Of a stretch of 64,000 nt of DNA, positions 35,152 to 42,777 are shown piece by piece (the stretch's first letter is position 1; each line of letters starts with the position of its first letter). Position numbers and translations under genes: made by a program. The notes beneath the pieces were generated by a model. The model saw only the letters and a list, made by a program, of their open reading frames with translations, did no database searches and was not told the origin of the DNA. Source of the stretch: Geodermatophilus sabuli (GTDB taxonomy: Bacteria > Actinomycetota > Actinomycetes > Mycobacteriales > Geodermatophilaceae); contig NZ_JAAGWF010000002.1 of NCBI RefSeq assembly GCF_010686765.1, positions 1 through 64,000 of the forward strand. The letters run 5' to 3'.

Positions 35152-36872
35152 GGGCCGTTCTCCTCGGGGGTCGGGGTGCGGCCGGGGGCGGGGGCGGTGA
35201 GCACCGCGCCGCCCGGCACGGGGGAGACCAGCCGGCGGTAGGCCGACAGCCAGCCGTGGTCGGGGCCCAGCTCCGGCGCGCCGAGCCGGTCCCGCCGGGC
35301 GGACAGGACGTCGTCGGGGACCTCGAGGTCGACGGTACGTCGGTCGACGTCGATGACGATCCGGTCGCCGTCCTCCACCAGGGCCAGCGGCCCGCCGAGC
35401 GCGGCCTCCGGGGTCACCTCGCCGACGACGGTGCCCACGTTGACCAGGCCCGACATCTGCCCGTCGGTGACCAGGGCGACGCTGTCGCCGAGCCCCGCGC
35501 CCTCGAGGGCGAAGACGACCGCCGAGCCCAGCGCCATGCCGGGCCCGCCGACGACCCCCAGGCCGCGGACGACGAGCACGGTGCCGGGTCGCACCTCGCC
35601 GTTGGCCAGTCCCTCGAGGGCCGCGTCGCGGGAGGGGTAGCACAGCGCGGTGCCCTCGAACCGGCGGGCGCCGCGGTCGTCGACCGGGCGCTTGACGACG
35701 GCGCCACCGGGCGCCAGCGACCCGCGCACGATGACGATGGTGGGGCGGGTGCCGAACGGCTGGTCGGCCGGGCGGACGACCTCCGCGTCGGCCACCGTCG
35801 CGCCGGCCAGCACCTCGCCGAGCGTGCCGCCGTCGACCGTGCGGACGTCGAGGTCGAGCATCCCGGTCAGCTGCGACAGCACGGCGCGGGCGCCGCCGGC
35901 CCGCTCCAGGTCCTCGATGAAGTGCGGGCCGTTGGGGCGCACCGCGCACAGCAGCGGCACCCGGTCGGCCAGCTCGGCGAACAGCCCCGGCACGTCGACC
36001 GGGCAGTCCGCCTCGTGCGCGACGGCCTGCAGGTGCTTGATCGAGTTCACCGACGCGCTGGTGGCCAGCATGAGGGTGACCGCGTTGCGGAAGGCCCCCT
36101 CGGTGAGCACCTCGCGCGGGCGCAGGCCCTCGGTGACCAGCTCCACGATCCGCGCGCCGGCCCGCCGGACGCCGTCCCACATGGCCGGGCTGTTGGCCAG
36201 CACCGGGGTGGTGCCGGTCAGCGACATGCCCAGCGCCTCGCACGCCATGTGCATCGTGTTGGCGGTGCCCAGCCCGGCGCAGACCCCCGGGCCGCGGATG
36301 GCGTTGTCGGCCATCCCGCACAGGTGCTCGAGCGACATCCGCCCGGCCGCGACGGAGCCGGCGGCGAGGAACACCTCCTCGATGTCCACGTGCTCGCCGC
36401 GGTAGTCACCGCTGGGCTGGTAGCCGCAGCCGACGACGATCGTGGGGATGTCCAACCGGCCGGCGGCCATGAGGTGCGCCGGCGCGGTCTTGTCGCACGA
36501 GGCGAGGGTGACCATGCCGTCGAGCTGGGCACCCTCGACGGCCACCTCGATGTCGTTGGTGATCAGGTCACGGCTGGGCAGGATGTAGCGCCCGTCCCGG
36601 CCGGCCGAGGTGATGAAGTCGCTGGGGGCCGCCGTCCGGACCTCGAACGGCACGCCGCCGGCGGCCCGGATCGCCTCCTCCAGCGCCGGCACGATGCCGT
36701 CGAGGTGGCTGAAGCAGATCGCCAGCTTCGACGAGCTGTTGACGATGGCGATCTTGGGCTTGGTCATGTCCTCGTCGGGGATGCCCAGCGCCCGCCACTG
36801 GGCCCGCCGCACCGCCCAGCGCGAGCTGCCCTCCTGCAGGTTGCTGCGCAGGGGGCGCGGCGGAGTGGTCAC
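35148..36872 (-). CDS. IlvD/Edd-family dehydratase
   Basis: 574 residues, GTG start. Dihydroxy-acid/sugar-acid dehydratase family with an Fe-S cluster: KPKIAIVNSSSKLAICFSHLD, then ASCDKTAPAHLMAAGRLDIP with a cluster cysteine, GPGVCAGLGTANTMHMACEALGM with another, IVRGSLAPGGAVVK and the C-terminal TDGQMSGLVN where the family usually has T-D-G-R-x-S-G. It is probably a sugar-acid or hydroxy-acid dehydratase rather than the valine-pathway IlvD, because it sits in a catabolic operon and has a paralogue at 42774. Confidence 0.88.
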   Translation of the reverse strand: MTTPPRPLRSNLQEGSSRWAVRRAQWRALGIPDEDMTKPKIAIVNSSSKLAICFSHLDGIVPALEEAIRAAGGVPFEVRTAAPSDFITSAGRDGRYILPSRDLITNDIEVAVEGAQLDGMVTLASCDKTAPAHLMAAGRLDIPTIVVGCGYQPSGDYRGEHVDIEEVFLAAGSVAAGRMSLEHLCGMADNAIRGPGVCAGLGTANTMHMACEALGMSLTGTTPVLANSPAMWDGVRRAGARIVELVTEGLRPREVLTEGAFRNAVTLMLATSASVNSIKHLQAVAHEADCPVDVPGLFAELADRVPLLCAVRPNGPHFIEDLERAGGARAVLSQLTGMLDLDVRTVDGGTLGEVLAGATVADAEVVRPADQPFGTRPTIVIVRGSLAPGGAVVKRPVDDRGARRFEGTALCYPSRDAALEGLANGEVRPGTVLVVRGLGVVGGPGMALGSAVVFALEGAGLGDSVALVTDGQMSGLVNVGTVVGEVTPEAALGGPLALVEDGDRIVIDVDRRTVDLEVPDDVLSARRDRLGAPELGPDHGWLSAYRRLVSPVPGGAVLTAPAPGRTPTPEENGP

Positions 36873-36945
36873 GGGGTCTCCTCGCTGGCGCTCGTCGGCC
36901 CCGTGCCGCGAGGTGCTGTGCTCATGCGTGACCTCGCGAGCTCGG

Positions 36946-37821
36946 TCACGGGCTGACCCCGGCCACCGAGTCGTGCCACGGGATCATCAGCCGCTTGGTC
37001 AGGGTGACCGCGGCGTAGAGCAGCGAGCCCATGAGCGCCAGCAGCACGATGACGGCGAACAGCTGCGGGGCGTCGAGGGCGTTGAGGCTGCGGACCACCA
37101 GGTGGCCCAGGCCCTCGCTGCCGCCCAGGTACTCACCGACGATCGCGCCGATGACGGCGAACACGATGCCCACCTCGGCGCCGGCGAAGATGTAGGGCAG
37201 CGTGCTGGGCAGCTCGAGGCTCTTGAACGTCGCCCACTTGCTGGCGCCCAGGCCGCGCATGACGTCGCGGTGCCCGCGGTCGACCGAGCGGACGCCGAGC
37301 ATCACGTTCAGCATGATCGGGAAGAAGGCCAGGATCCCGGCCATGATGATCTTCGACGTCGTCCCGAAGCCGAACCAGATGACGAAGATCGGGATGAACG
37401 CGACCTTCGGGACCACCTGGAGGGCCACCAGGGCGGGCTGGACGGCCCGTTCCAGCCAGATCACCCGGCCGAGGACGGCGCCCACGGCCGTGCCCACGAT
37501 GAGCGCGAAGAGGAAGCCGACGAGCACCTCGTAGAGGGTGATCCAGATGTCGCGCCAGACCGCCCCGCCGGAGAGGAGGTCGATCAGCGACCGCCACACG
37601 TCCAGCGGTGCGGGGAGGATGAACTCCGACACCCCGATGACCGAGACGGCGAACTGCCAGCTGCCGATCAGGACCACCAGCAGGATCGGGGTGGAGATGA
37701 AGGGCAGCCACTTCATCAGGGTGTCGCGGTCCTGCACCGGCGCGTCCGGGTCCTTGGCCGCCGGCGGGCGGGGGCCGGCGGTCGCGGCGGTGGTCTCCGA
37801 GGACTTCACGAGATCGGTCAT
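36946..37821 (-). CDS. ABC transporter permease (SsuC/TauC type)
   Basis: 291 residues, ATG start overlapping the upstream ATPase stop (ATGA). Six membrane segments; the coupling loop EAA motif is seen in RGLGASKWATFKSLELPSTLPYIFAG. The family imports sulfonates, nitrate, taurine, pyrimidine precursors or aromatic acids. Together with the ATPase (37818) and binding protein (38771) it forms a complete importer at the head of the IlvD/AcnX operon, so it probably brings in that pathway's substrate. Confidence 0.88.
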   Translation of the reverse strand: MTDLVKSSETTAATAGPRPPAAKDPDAPVQDRDTLMKWLPFISTPILLVVLIGSWQFAVSVIGVSEFILPAPLDVWRSLIDLLSGGAVWRDIWITLYEVLVGFLFALIVGTAVGAVLGRVIWLERAVQPALVALQVVPKVAFIPIFVIWFGFGTTSKIIMAGILAFFPIMLNVMLGVRSVDRGHRDVMRGLGASKWATFKSLELPSTLPYIFAGAEVGIVFAVIGAIVGEYLGGSEGLGHLVVRSLNALDAPQLFAVIVLLALMGSLLYAAVTLTKRLMIPWHDSVAGVSP

Positions 37822-38669
37822 TCTTCGTCCAGTTCGTGGCGGAGCACCCGGACGATCTCCTGGAACTCCGCGCTGGTCTCGGTCTCCAGCGAGCGCGGCC
37901 GCGCCAGCGGGACGGGGGTGACGGAACGGATGCGGCCGGGCCGCGGGGTGAGCAGCACGACGCGGTCGGCGAGGAACACGGCCTCGTTGATGGAGTGCGT
38001 GACGAAGACGACGGTGGCGCCGGCCTGCGCGTGGATCGACTGCAGCTCGAGGTTCATCTTGTCGCGGGTGAGGGCGTCCAGGGCACCGAACGGCTCGTCC
38101 ATCAGCAGGATGGTCGGGTCGTAGCTCAGCGCCCGGGCGATCGCGGCGCGCTGCCGCATCCCGCCCGAGAGCTCCCGCGGGTAGGCGTTCTCGAACCCGG
38201 GCAGTCCCACGAGTTCGCAGAGCTCGGTCGCCCGCGCCCGCCGCGCCTTCTTGCCGACCCCGCGGAGCTTGAGCGGCAGCGCGATGTTGTCGGCGACGGT
38301 GTACCAGGGGAACAGGTTGGCGTCCTGGAACACCAGCCCGAAGTGCTCGAAGGCCTTGTCGTTGCGCTTGCCGCCCCGCCAGATGCTCTCCCCGTCGGCG
38401 GTGACGCTGCCCGAGCTCGGCGGCAGCAGGCCGGCGAGGATCCGCAGCAGGGTCGTCTTCCCGCAGCCGGACCGGCCGACCAGGGAGATGAACTCCCCGC
38501 GGGCGATGGAGAGGTTCACGTTGCTGAGGGCGTGCACCTCCCCGCGGCGGGCCTGGTAGATCTTGTCGACCCCGGAGACCTCCAGCTGGGACTGCCCGTC
38601 CAGGGCGCCGGGGGTGCGGGCCGCACCCGGGCGGGGTGCGACGTCGGGTTCGGTGGCAGGGGCGGTCAT
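37818..38669 (-). CDS. ABC transporter ATPase (SsuB/TauB type)
   Basis: 283 residues from the ATG at 38669. Walker A GRSGCGKTT near residue 67, Q-loop GLVFQDANLFPW, signature LSGGMRQRAAIARAL, Walker B ILLMDEPFGALDALTR and switch VTHSINEAVFLADRV. The N-terminal about 28 residues are a disordered proline/alanine tail. Energises the permease at 36946. Confidence 0.9.
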   Translation of the reverse strand: MTAPATEPDVAPRPGAARTPGALDGQSQLEVSGVDKIYQARRGEVHALSNVNLSIARGEFISLVGRSGCGKTTLLRILAGLLPPSSGSVTADGESIWRGGKRNDKAFEHFGLVFQDANLFPWYTVADNIALPLKLRGVGKKARRARATELCELVGLPGFENAYPRELSGGMRQRAAIARALSYDPTILLMDEPFGALDALTRDKMNLELQSIHAQAGATVVFVTHSINEAVFLADRVVLLTPRPGRIRSVTPVPLARPRSLETETSAEFQEIVRVLRHELDEE

Positions 38670-38770
38670 GCGGTCCTCCCGTCGTCCGGCCTCGGCCTCG
38701 GGGACCCCGGACGGGGTGGCCCCGACGTGCGTGGGTGAGCCGGGTCCGGCGCTCGCCGGTCGGGGCGCGG

Positions 38771-39871
38771 TCACGGCGCCGGCGCGAAGTCGTTGGTGTA
38801 CCACTCGGCCGGGTCCAGGCCCTCGGGGACGAAGCCCGAGCCCGACATCTCCTCGTACACCGCGGTCCACTGCTCGTCCACGGTGCGCGCGATCTCGCCC
38901 TCGCCGGCCGCGGTCCACGACTCGACGTACTGGGACAGCGCGCCCTGCGCCACGGCCGGGTCCTGGAGGGTCGGGATGTCGTACTCCGAGAGGCACTCGA
39001 TCGTCTCGGCGAAGTCGTTGGCCTCGTCCTCGGCGACGAACTGCACCGCCGCCTTGATGGCCGCCAGGTAGGAGCGCAACTGCTCCTGCTTCTCCGGGTC
39101 GTCGGCCTGCTCCTGCGAGGTGATGTAGACCTGCCCGCCGCTCTCGACGTCGTCGGACGGGGCGTAGATGACGGCGTCGGGCTGCTGCTCCTCCAGCGCC
39201 ACCGCGGTGTCGAGGGAGACGATGTAGCCGCCGATCCGTCCGGAGGTCACCAGGTCGAACACACCCGGGGCCAGGCCGACCACCTGGGTCTGGACGTCGT
39301 CGGGGTTGATGCCGGCCGAGGCGGCCGCGAGCTTCAGGATGATCTCGCTGGTCCCGCCCTCCGACGGCGTGCCCATGAGCCGGCCCTCGATGTCCGCGGC
39401 GGTCTCCAGCGGGTCCGACTGCGCCGACACGAAGCGGATGGTGCCGGTCTTGAAGATCTGGCCGACGTTGACCAGGGGGGCGTCGCGCTCGCCGATCGCC
39501 AGCATGGTCTCCATGTCGCCGACGCGGGTGATCAGCGCGCCGCCGGCGATCACGGTCTGGATCGCCTGGGCCGAGCCCTGGGTGGTCTCGAAGCTCACGT
39601 CGAGGCCCTGCTCCTCGAAGTGCCCACAGGCCTGCGCGACCAGCTCGGGGGTGAAGGTCAGGCTCTCCAGCGGGAGGATGTTGAGGAAGGTGACCTCCTG
39701 CAGCTCGCCGCCGCCGCCACCGCCACCGCCGGTGCCGCCGCCGTCGCCGGCCGCCTCGTCGTCCCCGCCGCCACAGGCGGCCAGGAGGGTCGCGGCGCTG
39801 ACGGCCGCCAGGGTCACCTGCCAGCGCGGGCGGCGACCGGAGCGGGCGGAGCGTGCGGTCGTGCGGGTCAT
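38771..39871 (-). CDS. Substrate-binding lipoprotein (NMT1/TauA type)
   Basis: 366 residues, ATG start. Lipoprotein signal: RRPRWQVTLAAVSAATLLAAC with lipobox LLAAC, then a glycine/aspartate linker. The mature part is a type II binding fold of the NMT1/SsuA kind (VTFLNILPLESLTFTPELVAQACGHFEEQGLDV). It is the first gene of the minus-strand operon, 200 bases behind a near-consensus promoter. The ligand would define the pathway; the sequence does not reveal it. Confidence 0.88.
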   Translation of the reverse strand: MTRTTARSARSGRRPRWQVTLAAVSAATLLAACGGGDDEAAGDGGGTGGGGGGGGELQEVTFLNILPLESLTFTPELVAQACGHFEEQGLDVSFETTQGSAQAIQTVIAGGALITRVGDMETMLAIGERDAPLVNVGQIFKTGTIRFVSAQSDPLETAADIEGRLMGTPSEGGTSEIILKLAAASAGINPDDVQTQVVGLAPGVFDLVTSGRIGGYIVSLDTAVALEEQQPDAVIYAPSDDVESGGQVYITSQEQADDPEKQEQLRSYLAAIKAAVQFVAEDEANDFAETIECLSEYDIPTLQDPAVAQGALSQYVESWTAAGEGEIARTVDEQWTAVYEEMSGSGFVPEGLDPAEWYTNDFAPAP

Positions 39872-40279
39872 CGAGCTCTCCTTCGAGCGGCGGGGCGGTC
39901 GGGTTCGGTCCGGAGGACGGGCGTCGTCGACACCGGCGGGACGGCGAGCGGTCTGGCCACGGCGGTCTCCCTGCGGGTGGCAGTGGACGGGCGGTGGAGG
40001 TCGGCGGGACGACGAGGTGGGCCGGCGGCGCCGATGTGTGCGGCATGCGAGCAGTCGTGCTCCTACCGAACATTATGGCGCCCATCACAGGGGTGTCAAC
40101 GGGAGGATCCCGACCCGGGCGGCGCCCCGCGTGATCCGTGACCGAGATGTGACCCACACCGCTCGCGCCCTTGACCCGGAGGCCGCGCTGGGGGAGCGTC
40201 TGTGCGCAGAGAGAGCGCTTGTACGGATGGCGCACACCATGGCGCTCGATCCCGGCGCGCCCACCAGGAGGGAGAACCC
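39872..40279. other. 408-bp divergent control region
   Basis: Between the ABC-transporter/IlvD/AcnX operon (minus) and the second module (plus). It holds a strong minus-strand promoter at 40072-40099. For the plus strand TTGACC occurs at 40171-40176, but the -10 region 17-18 bases later is poor. The stretch 39872-40060 is GC-rich, low in signals, and would be the roughly 200-base untranslated leader of the minus-strand operon. I see no small gene in it. Confidence 0.6.
40072..40099 (-). promoter_or_regulatory. Near-consensus promoter of the ABC/IlvD/AcnX operon
   Basis: Minus strand: TTGACA (40099-40094), 16 bases, CATAAT (40077-40072). This is the best match to a primary-sigma promoter in the window, in a locally AT-richer patch. 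It implies a long leader of about 200 bases before the binding-protein gene. Confidence 0.65.
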
Positions 40280-41431
40280 GTGAGCAGCGGGCTGGACTCG
40301 AGGGACGGCGTGGCGGGGGCGGCCGACGACGCCGGCCGTCCACGGGTGGACATGGAGACGCTGCGGCGGGTCCAGGAGTACTACGCCGGCCAGGGCTGGA
40401 CCGACGGGCTGCCGGTCGTCCCGGTGACCGACTCCTACCTGGCCGAGTTCCTCGCCCGGACCGACCGTGCCCCCGACGACGTCGTCTTCCGGATGCCGCA
40501 CCTGCAGCGCTCGTGCACGGTGCGCTCGGCCGCGATCAACGCGGCGATGGCCGGGTGCCTCCCCGAGTACTTCCCCGTGGTGCTGGCCGCGTGGGAGGCG
40601 CTCACGCTCGAGGGGTACGCGGGCAAGGGCATCTGGCAGAGCACGACCGGCACGGCGCCGATGCTGGTCGTGAACGGCCCCGTCCGCGAGCAGCTCGGGA
40701 TCAACAGCCGCGGCAACGTCTTCGGCTCGGGGTTCCGCGCCAACGCCACCATCGGCCGGGCCCTGCGGCTCACCGCGATCAACGCCTTCGGCCTGCAGCC
40801 GCAGCAGCTGGACCAGGCCACCCAGGGGACGCCGGCGAAGTACACCTGCTGCATCGGGGAGAACGAGGAGGACAGCCCCTGGACCCCGTTCCCCGCCGAC
40901 CACGGTTTCGCCCCCGGCGAGAGCACGGTCACCGCGATGCTGATCCGCTCGGTCATCCACCTGGAGGCCCGGCACACCGAGGACCCCGAGCAGCTGGGCC
41001 GCGACCTCGCCGGCACGCTGGCCCGCACCGGGGCCCTGGTGCACGAGACGATCAGCGGCTGCCTGGTGCTCGGCCCCGAGCACGCGCACCTGTTCCACCG
41101 GGCCGGCTGGTCGCGGACCGACGTCCGGCAGTTCGTCCACGAGCACGCGGTCAACACCCGGGCCCGGCTGGCCGAGGTCGGCAAGGACGCGATCTCCAAG
41201 GAGACCCGCTGGCGGCTGCCGGCCGGCCACCCCGACGCGGTGCCCGGGTCGGACGCGGGTGCCCCGGAGGACCTCGTCCCCGTGCTCAACTCGCCCGAGG
41301 CGCTGCTGGTGACCGTCGCCGGCGCCCACAACGCGGGCGTGTCCGCCGTCGCCGAGACCTTCGGCCCCCGCGGCGGCGCCCCGGCCATCGCCCGCGTCCC
41401 CGCCGACCCGTCCACCGGAGGACCCCGATGA
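40280..41431 (+). CDS. Conserved protein of unknown function, paralogue of the UGSC partner protein
   Basis: 383 residues, GTG start with AGGAGGGAG upstream. It shares long blocks with the protein at 28398: QGWTDGLPVVP, MAGCLPEYFPVV, GKGIWQSTTGTA, FRANATIGRA, DQATQGTPAKYTCCIGENEE and the C-terminal AETFGPRGG. It has an extra N-terminal about 35 residues. Unlike 28398 it has no UGSC gene beside it; instead it leads an operon with an FAD oxidoreductase (4-base overlap) and an IlvD-like dehydratase. Function unknown. Confidence 0.8.
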   Translation: MSSGLDSRDGVAGAADDAGRPRVDMETLRRVQEYYAGQGWTDGLPVVPVTDSYLAEFLARTDRAPDDVVFRMPHLQRSCTVRSAAINAAMAGCLPEYFPVVLAAWEALTLEGYAGKGIWQSTTGTAPMLVVNGPVREQLGINSRGNVFGSGFRANATIGRALRLTAINAFGLQPQQLDQATQGTPAKYTCCIGENEEDSPWTPFPADHGFAPGESTVTAMLIRSVIHLEARHTEDPEQLGRDLAGTLARTGALVHETISGCLVLGPEHAHLFHRAGWSRTDVRQFVHEHAVNTRARLAEVGKDAISKETRWRLPAGHPDAVPGSDAGAPEDLVPVLNSPEALLVTVAGAHNAGVSAVAETFGPRGGAPAIARVPADPSTGGPR

Positions 41432-42777
41432 GCAGCACCGTCCACGAGCCCGCCCGCGACATCCCGGTCCACGGCGAGTTCGACGTCGTCGTCATCGGCG
41501 GCGGGCCGGCCGGGATCACGGCCGCCGCCGCGGCGGCCCGGACCGGCCGCAGCACCCTGCTGGTCGAGCGCTACGGCTTCCTCGGTGGCGCCGGCACCAT
41601 GGGCGGGCTGTCCACCTTCTGCGGCCTGCACGCCAAGGTGCACGGCGAGCACCGGCAGGTCGTCCACGGCCTGGCCGACGAGCTGCTGGAACGGCTGGTC
41701 AAGCTGGACGGGCTCAACGAGCCGCACCTGACCATCAACGACGGCATCCTCGCCCAGGCCTTCGACATCTCCGCCTACAAGCTGGCCGCCGACGAGCTCG
41801 TGGTGGACGCCGGCGCCCGGCTGCTCTTCCACGCCACCGCGGTCGGGGTGGTGATGGCCGACGACGACACGATCGACGCCGTCGTCATCGAGTCCAAGTC
41901 CGGCCGGGCCGCCGTCCGCGGCCGGGTGTTCGTCGACGCCTCGGGGGACGCCGACGTCGCCGCCTGGGCCGGGGTGCCGTTCGAGAAGGCGCCGCACCTG
42001 CTCTACCCGTCGCTGATGTTCCGGATCAACGCCGTGGACGTCGCGGCGGCCGGCCCCGCCCCGTGGCGCACGGTCGAGCGGCTCATGGAGGAGGCCGAGG
42101 CCGCGGGGACCCACACGTTCCCGCGGAAGAAGCCGATCGTCCGCCCGCAGCGCAACCCGCTGGAGTGGCGGGCCAACCTGACCCAGCTGTCCAACGCCGA
42201 CGGCACCGCTGTCGACGGCACCGACGTCGACCAGCTGACCCGCGGCGAGCTGCAGGGCCGGCGCCAGGCCTTCGACGCCTTCGACTTCATCAAGCACCGG
42301 ACGCCGGGCTTCGAGGAGTCCTACATCGTCGACCTCGCCCCGCAGATCGGGATCCGCGAGACCCGCCGGGTGTTCGGCCGGTACCGGCTCACCGAGGACG
42401 ACGTCCTCGACTGCGCCGACTTCCCCGACACGATCGGGGTCAACGGCTGGCCGGTCGAGGCGCACGTCGCCGGCACCGTGGAGTTCCGCTGGCAGCGCGG
42501 TGAGGACCCCCGCGGCTACAACCAGCTGCCCTACCGGATGCTCGTGCCCGAGCGGGTGACCAACCTCTTCGTCGCCGGCCGCTGCGCCTCGATGACCCAG
42601 GGCGGTCAGTCCTCGGCCCGGGTCACCGGCCCCTGCTTCGCGATGGGGGAGGCCGTCGGGACGGCGGCCGACCTCGCCATCCGCGACGGCGTCGCCGTGG
42701 GCGACGTCCCGATCGACGAACTGCAACGGCGCCTCGAGCTCGGCGGCGCCTTCCTCGGACGGCAGGAGACGGCATGA
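41428..42777 (+). CDS. FAD-dependent oxidoreductase (paralogue of 33799)
   Basis: 449 residues, ATG start overlapping the previous stop (ATGA). FAD motif FDVVVIGGGPAGITAAAAAART, GLSTFCGLHAKVHGEHRQVVHG, FVDASGDADVAAWAG, RPQRNPLEWRANLTQLSNADG and the C-terminal AGRCASMTQGGQSSARVTGP all align with the copy at 33799. The two are clearly duplicated genes that now differ across their length. Probably the same reaction type on a related substrate. Confidence 0.85.
   Translation: MSSTVHEPARDIPVHGEFDVVVIGGGPAGITAAAAAARTGRSTLLVERYGFLGGAGTMGGLSTFCGLHAKVHGEHRQVVHGLADELLERLVKLDGLNEPHLTINDGILAQAFDISAYKLAADELVVDAGARLLFHATAVGVVMADDDTIDAVVIESKSGRAAVRGRVFVDASGDADVAAWAGVPFEKAPHLLYPSLMFRINAVDVAAAGPAPWRTVERLMEEAEAAGTHTFPRKKPIVRPQRNPLEWRANLTQLSNADGTAVDGTDVDQLTRGELQGRRQAFDAFDFIKHRTPGFEESYIVDLAPQIGIRETRRVFGRYRLTEDDVLDCADFPDTIGVNGWPVEAHVAGTVEFRWQRGEDPRGYNQLPYRMLVPERVTNLFVAGRCASMTQGGQSSARVTGPCFAMGEAVGTAADLAIRDGVAVGDVPIDELQRRLELGGAFLGRQETA

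Noticed and set aside
40171..40200. TTGACC at 40171 as promoter of the plus-strand module
   Set aside because: No acceptable -10 box stands 16-18 bases downstream, so I did not list it as a feature.
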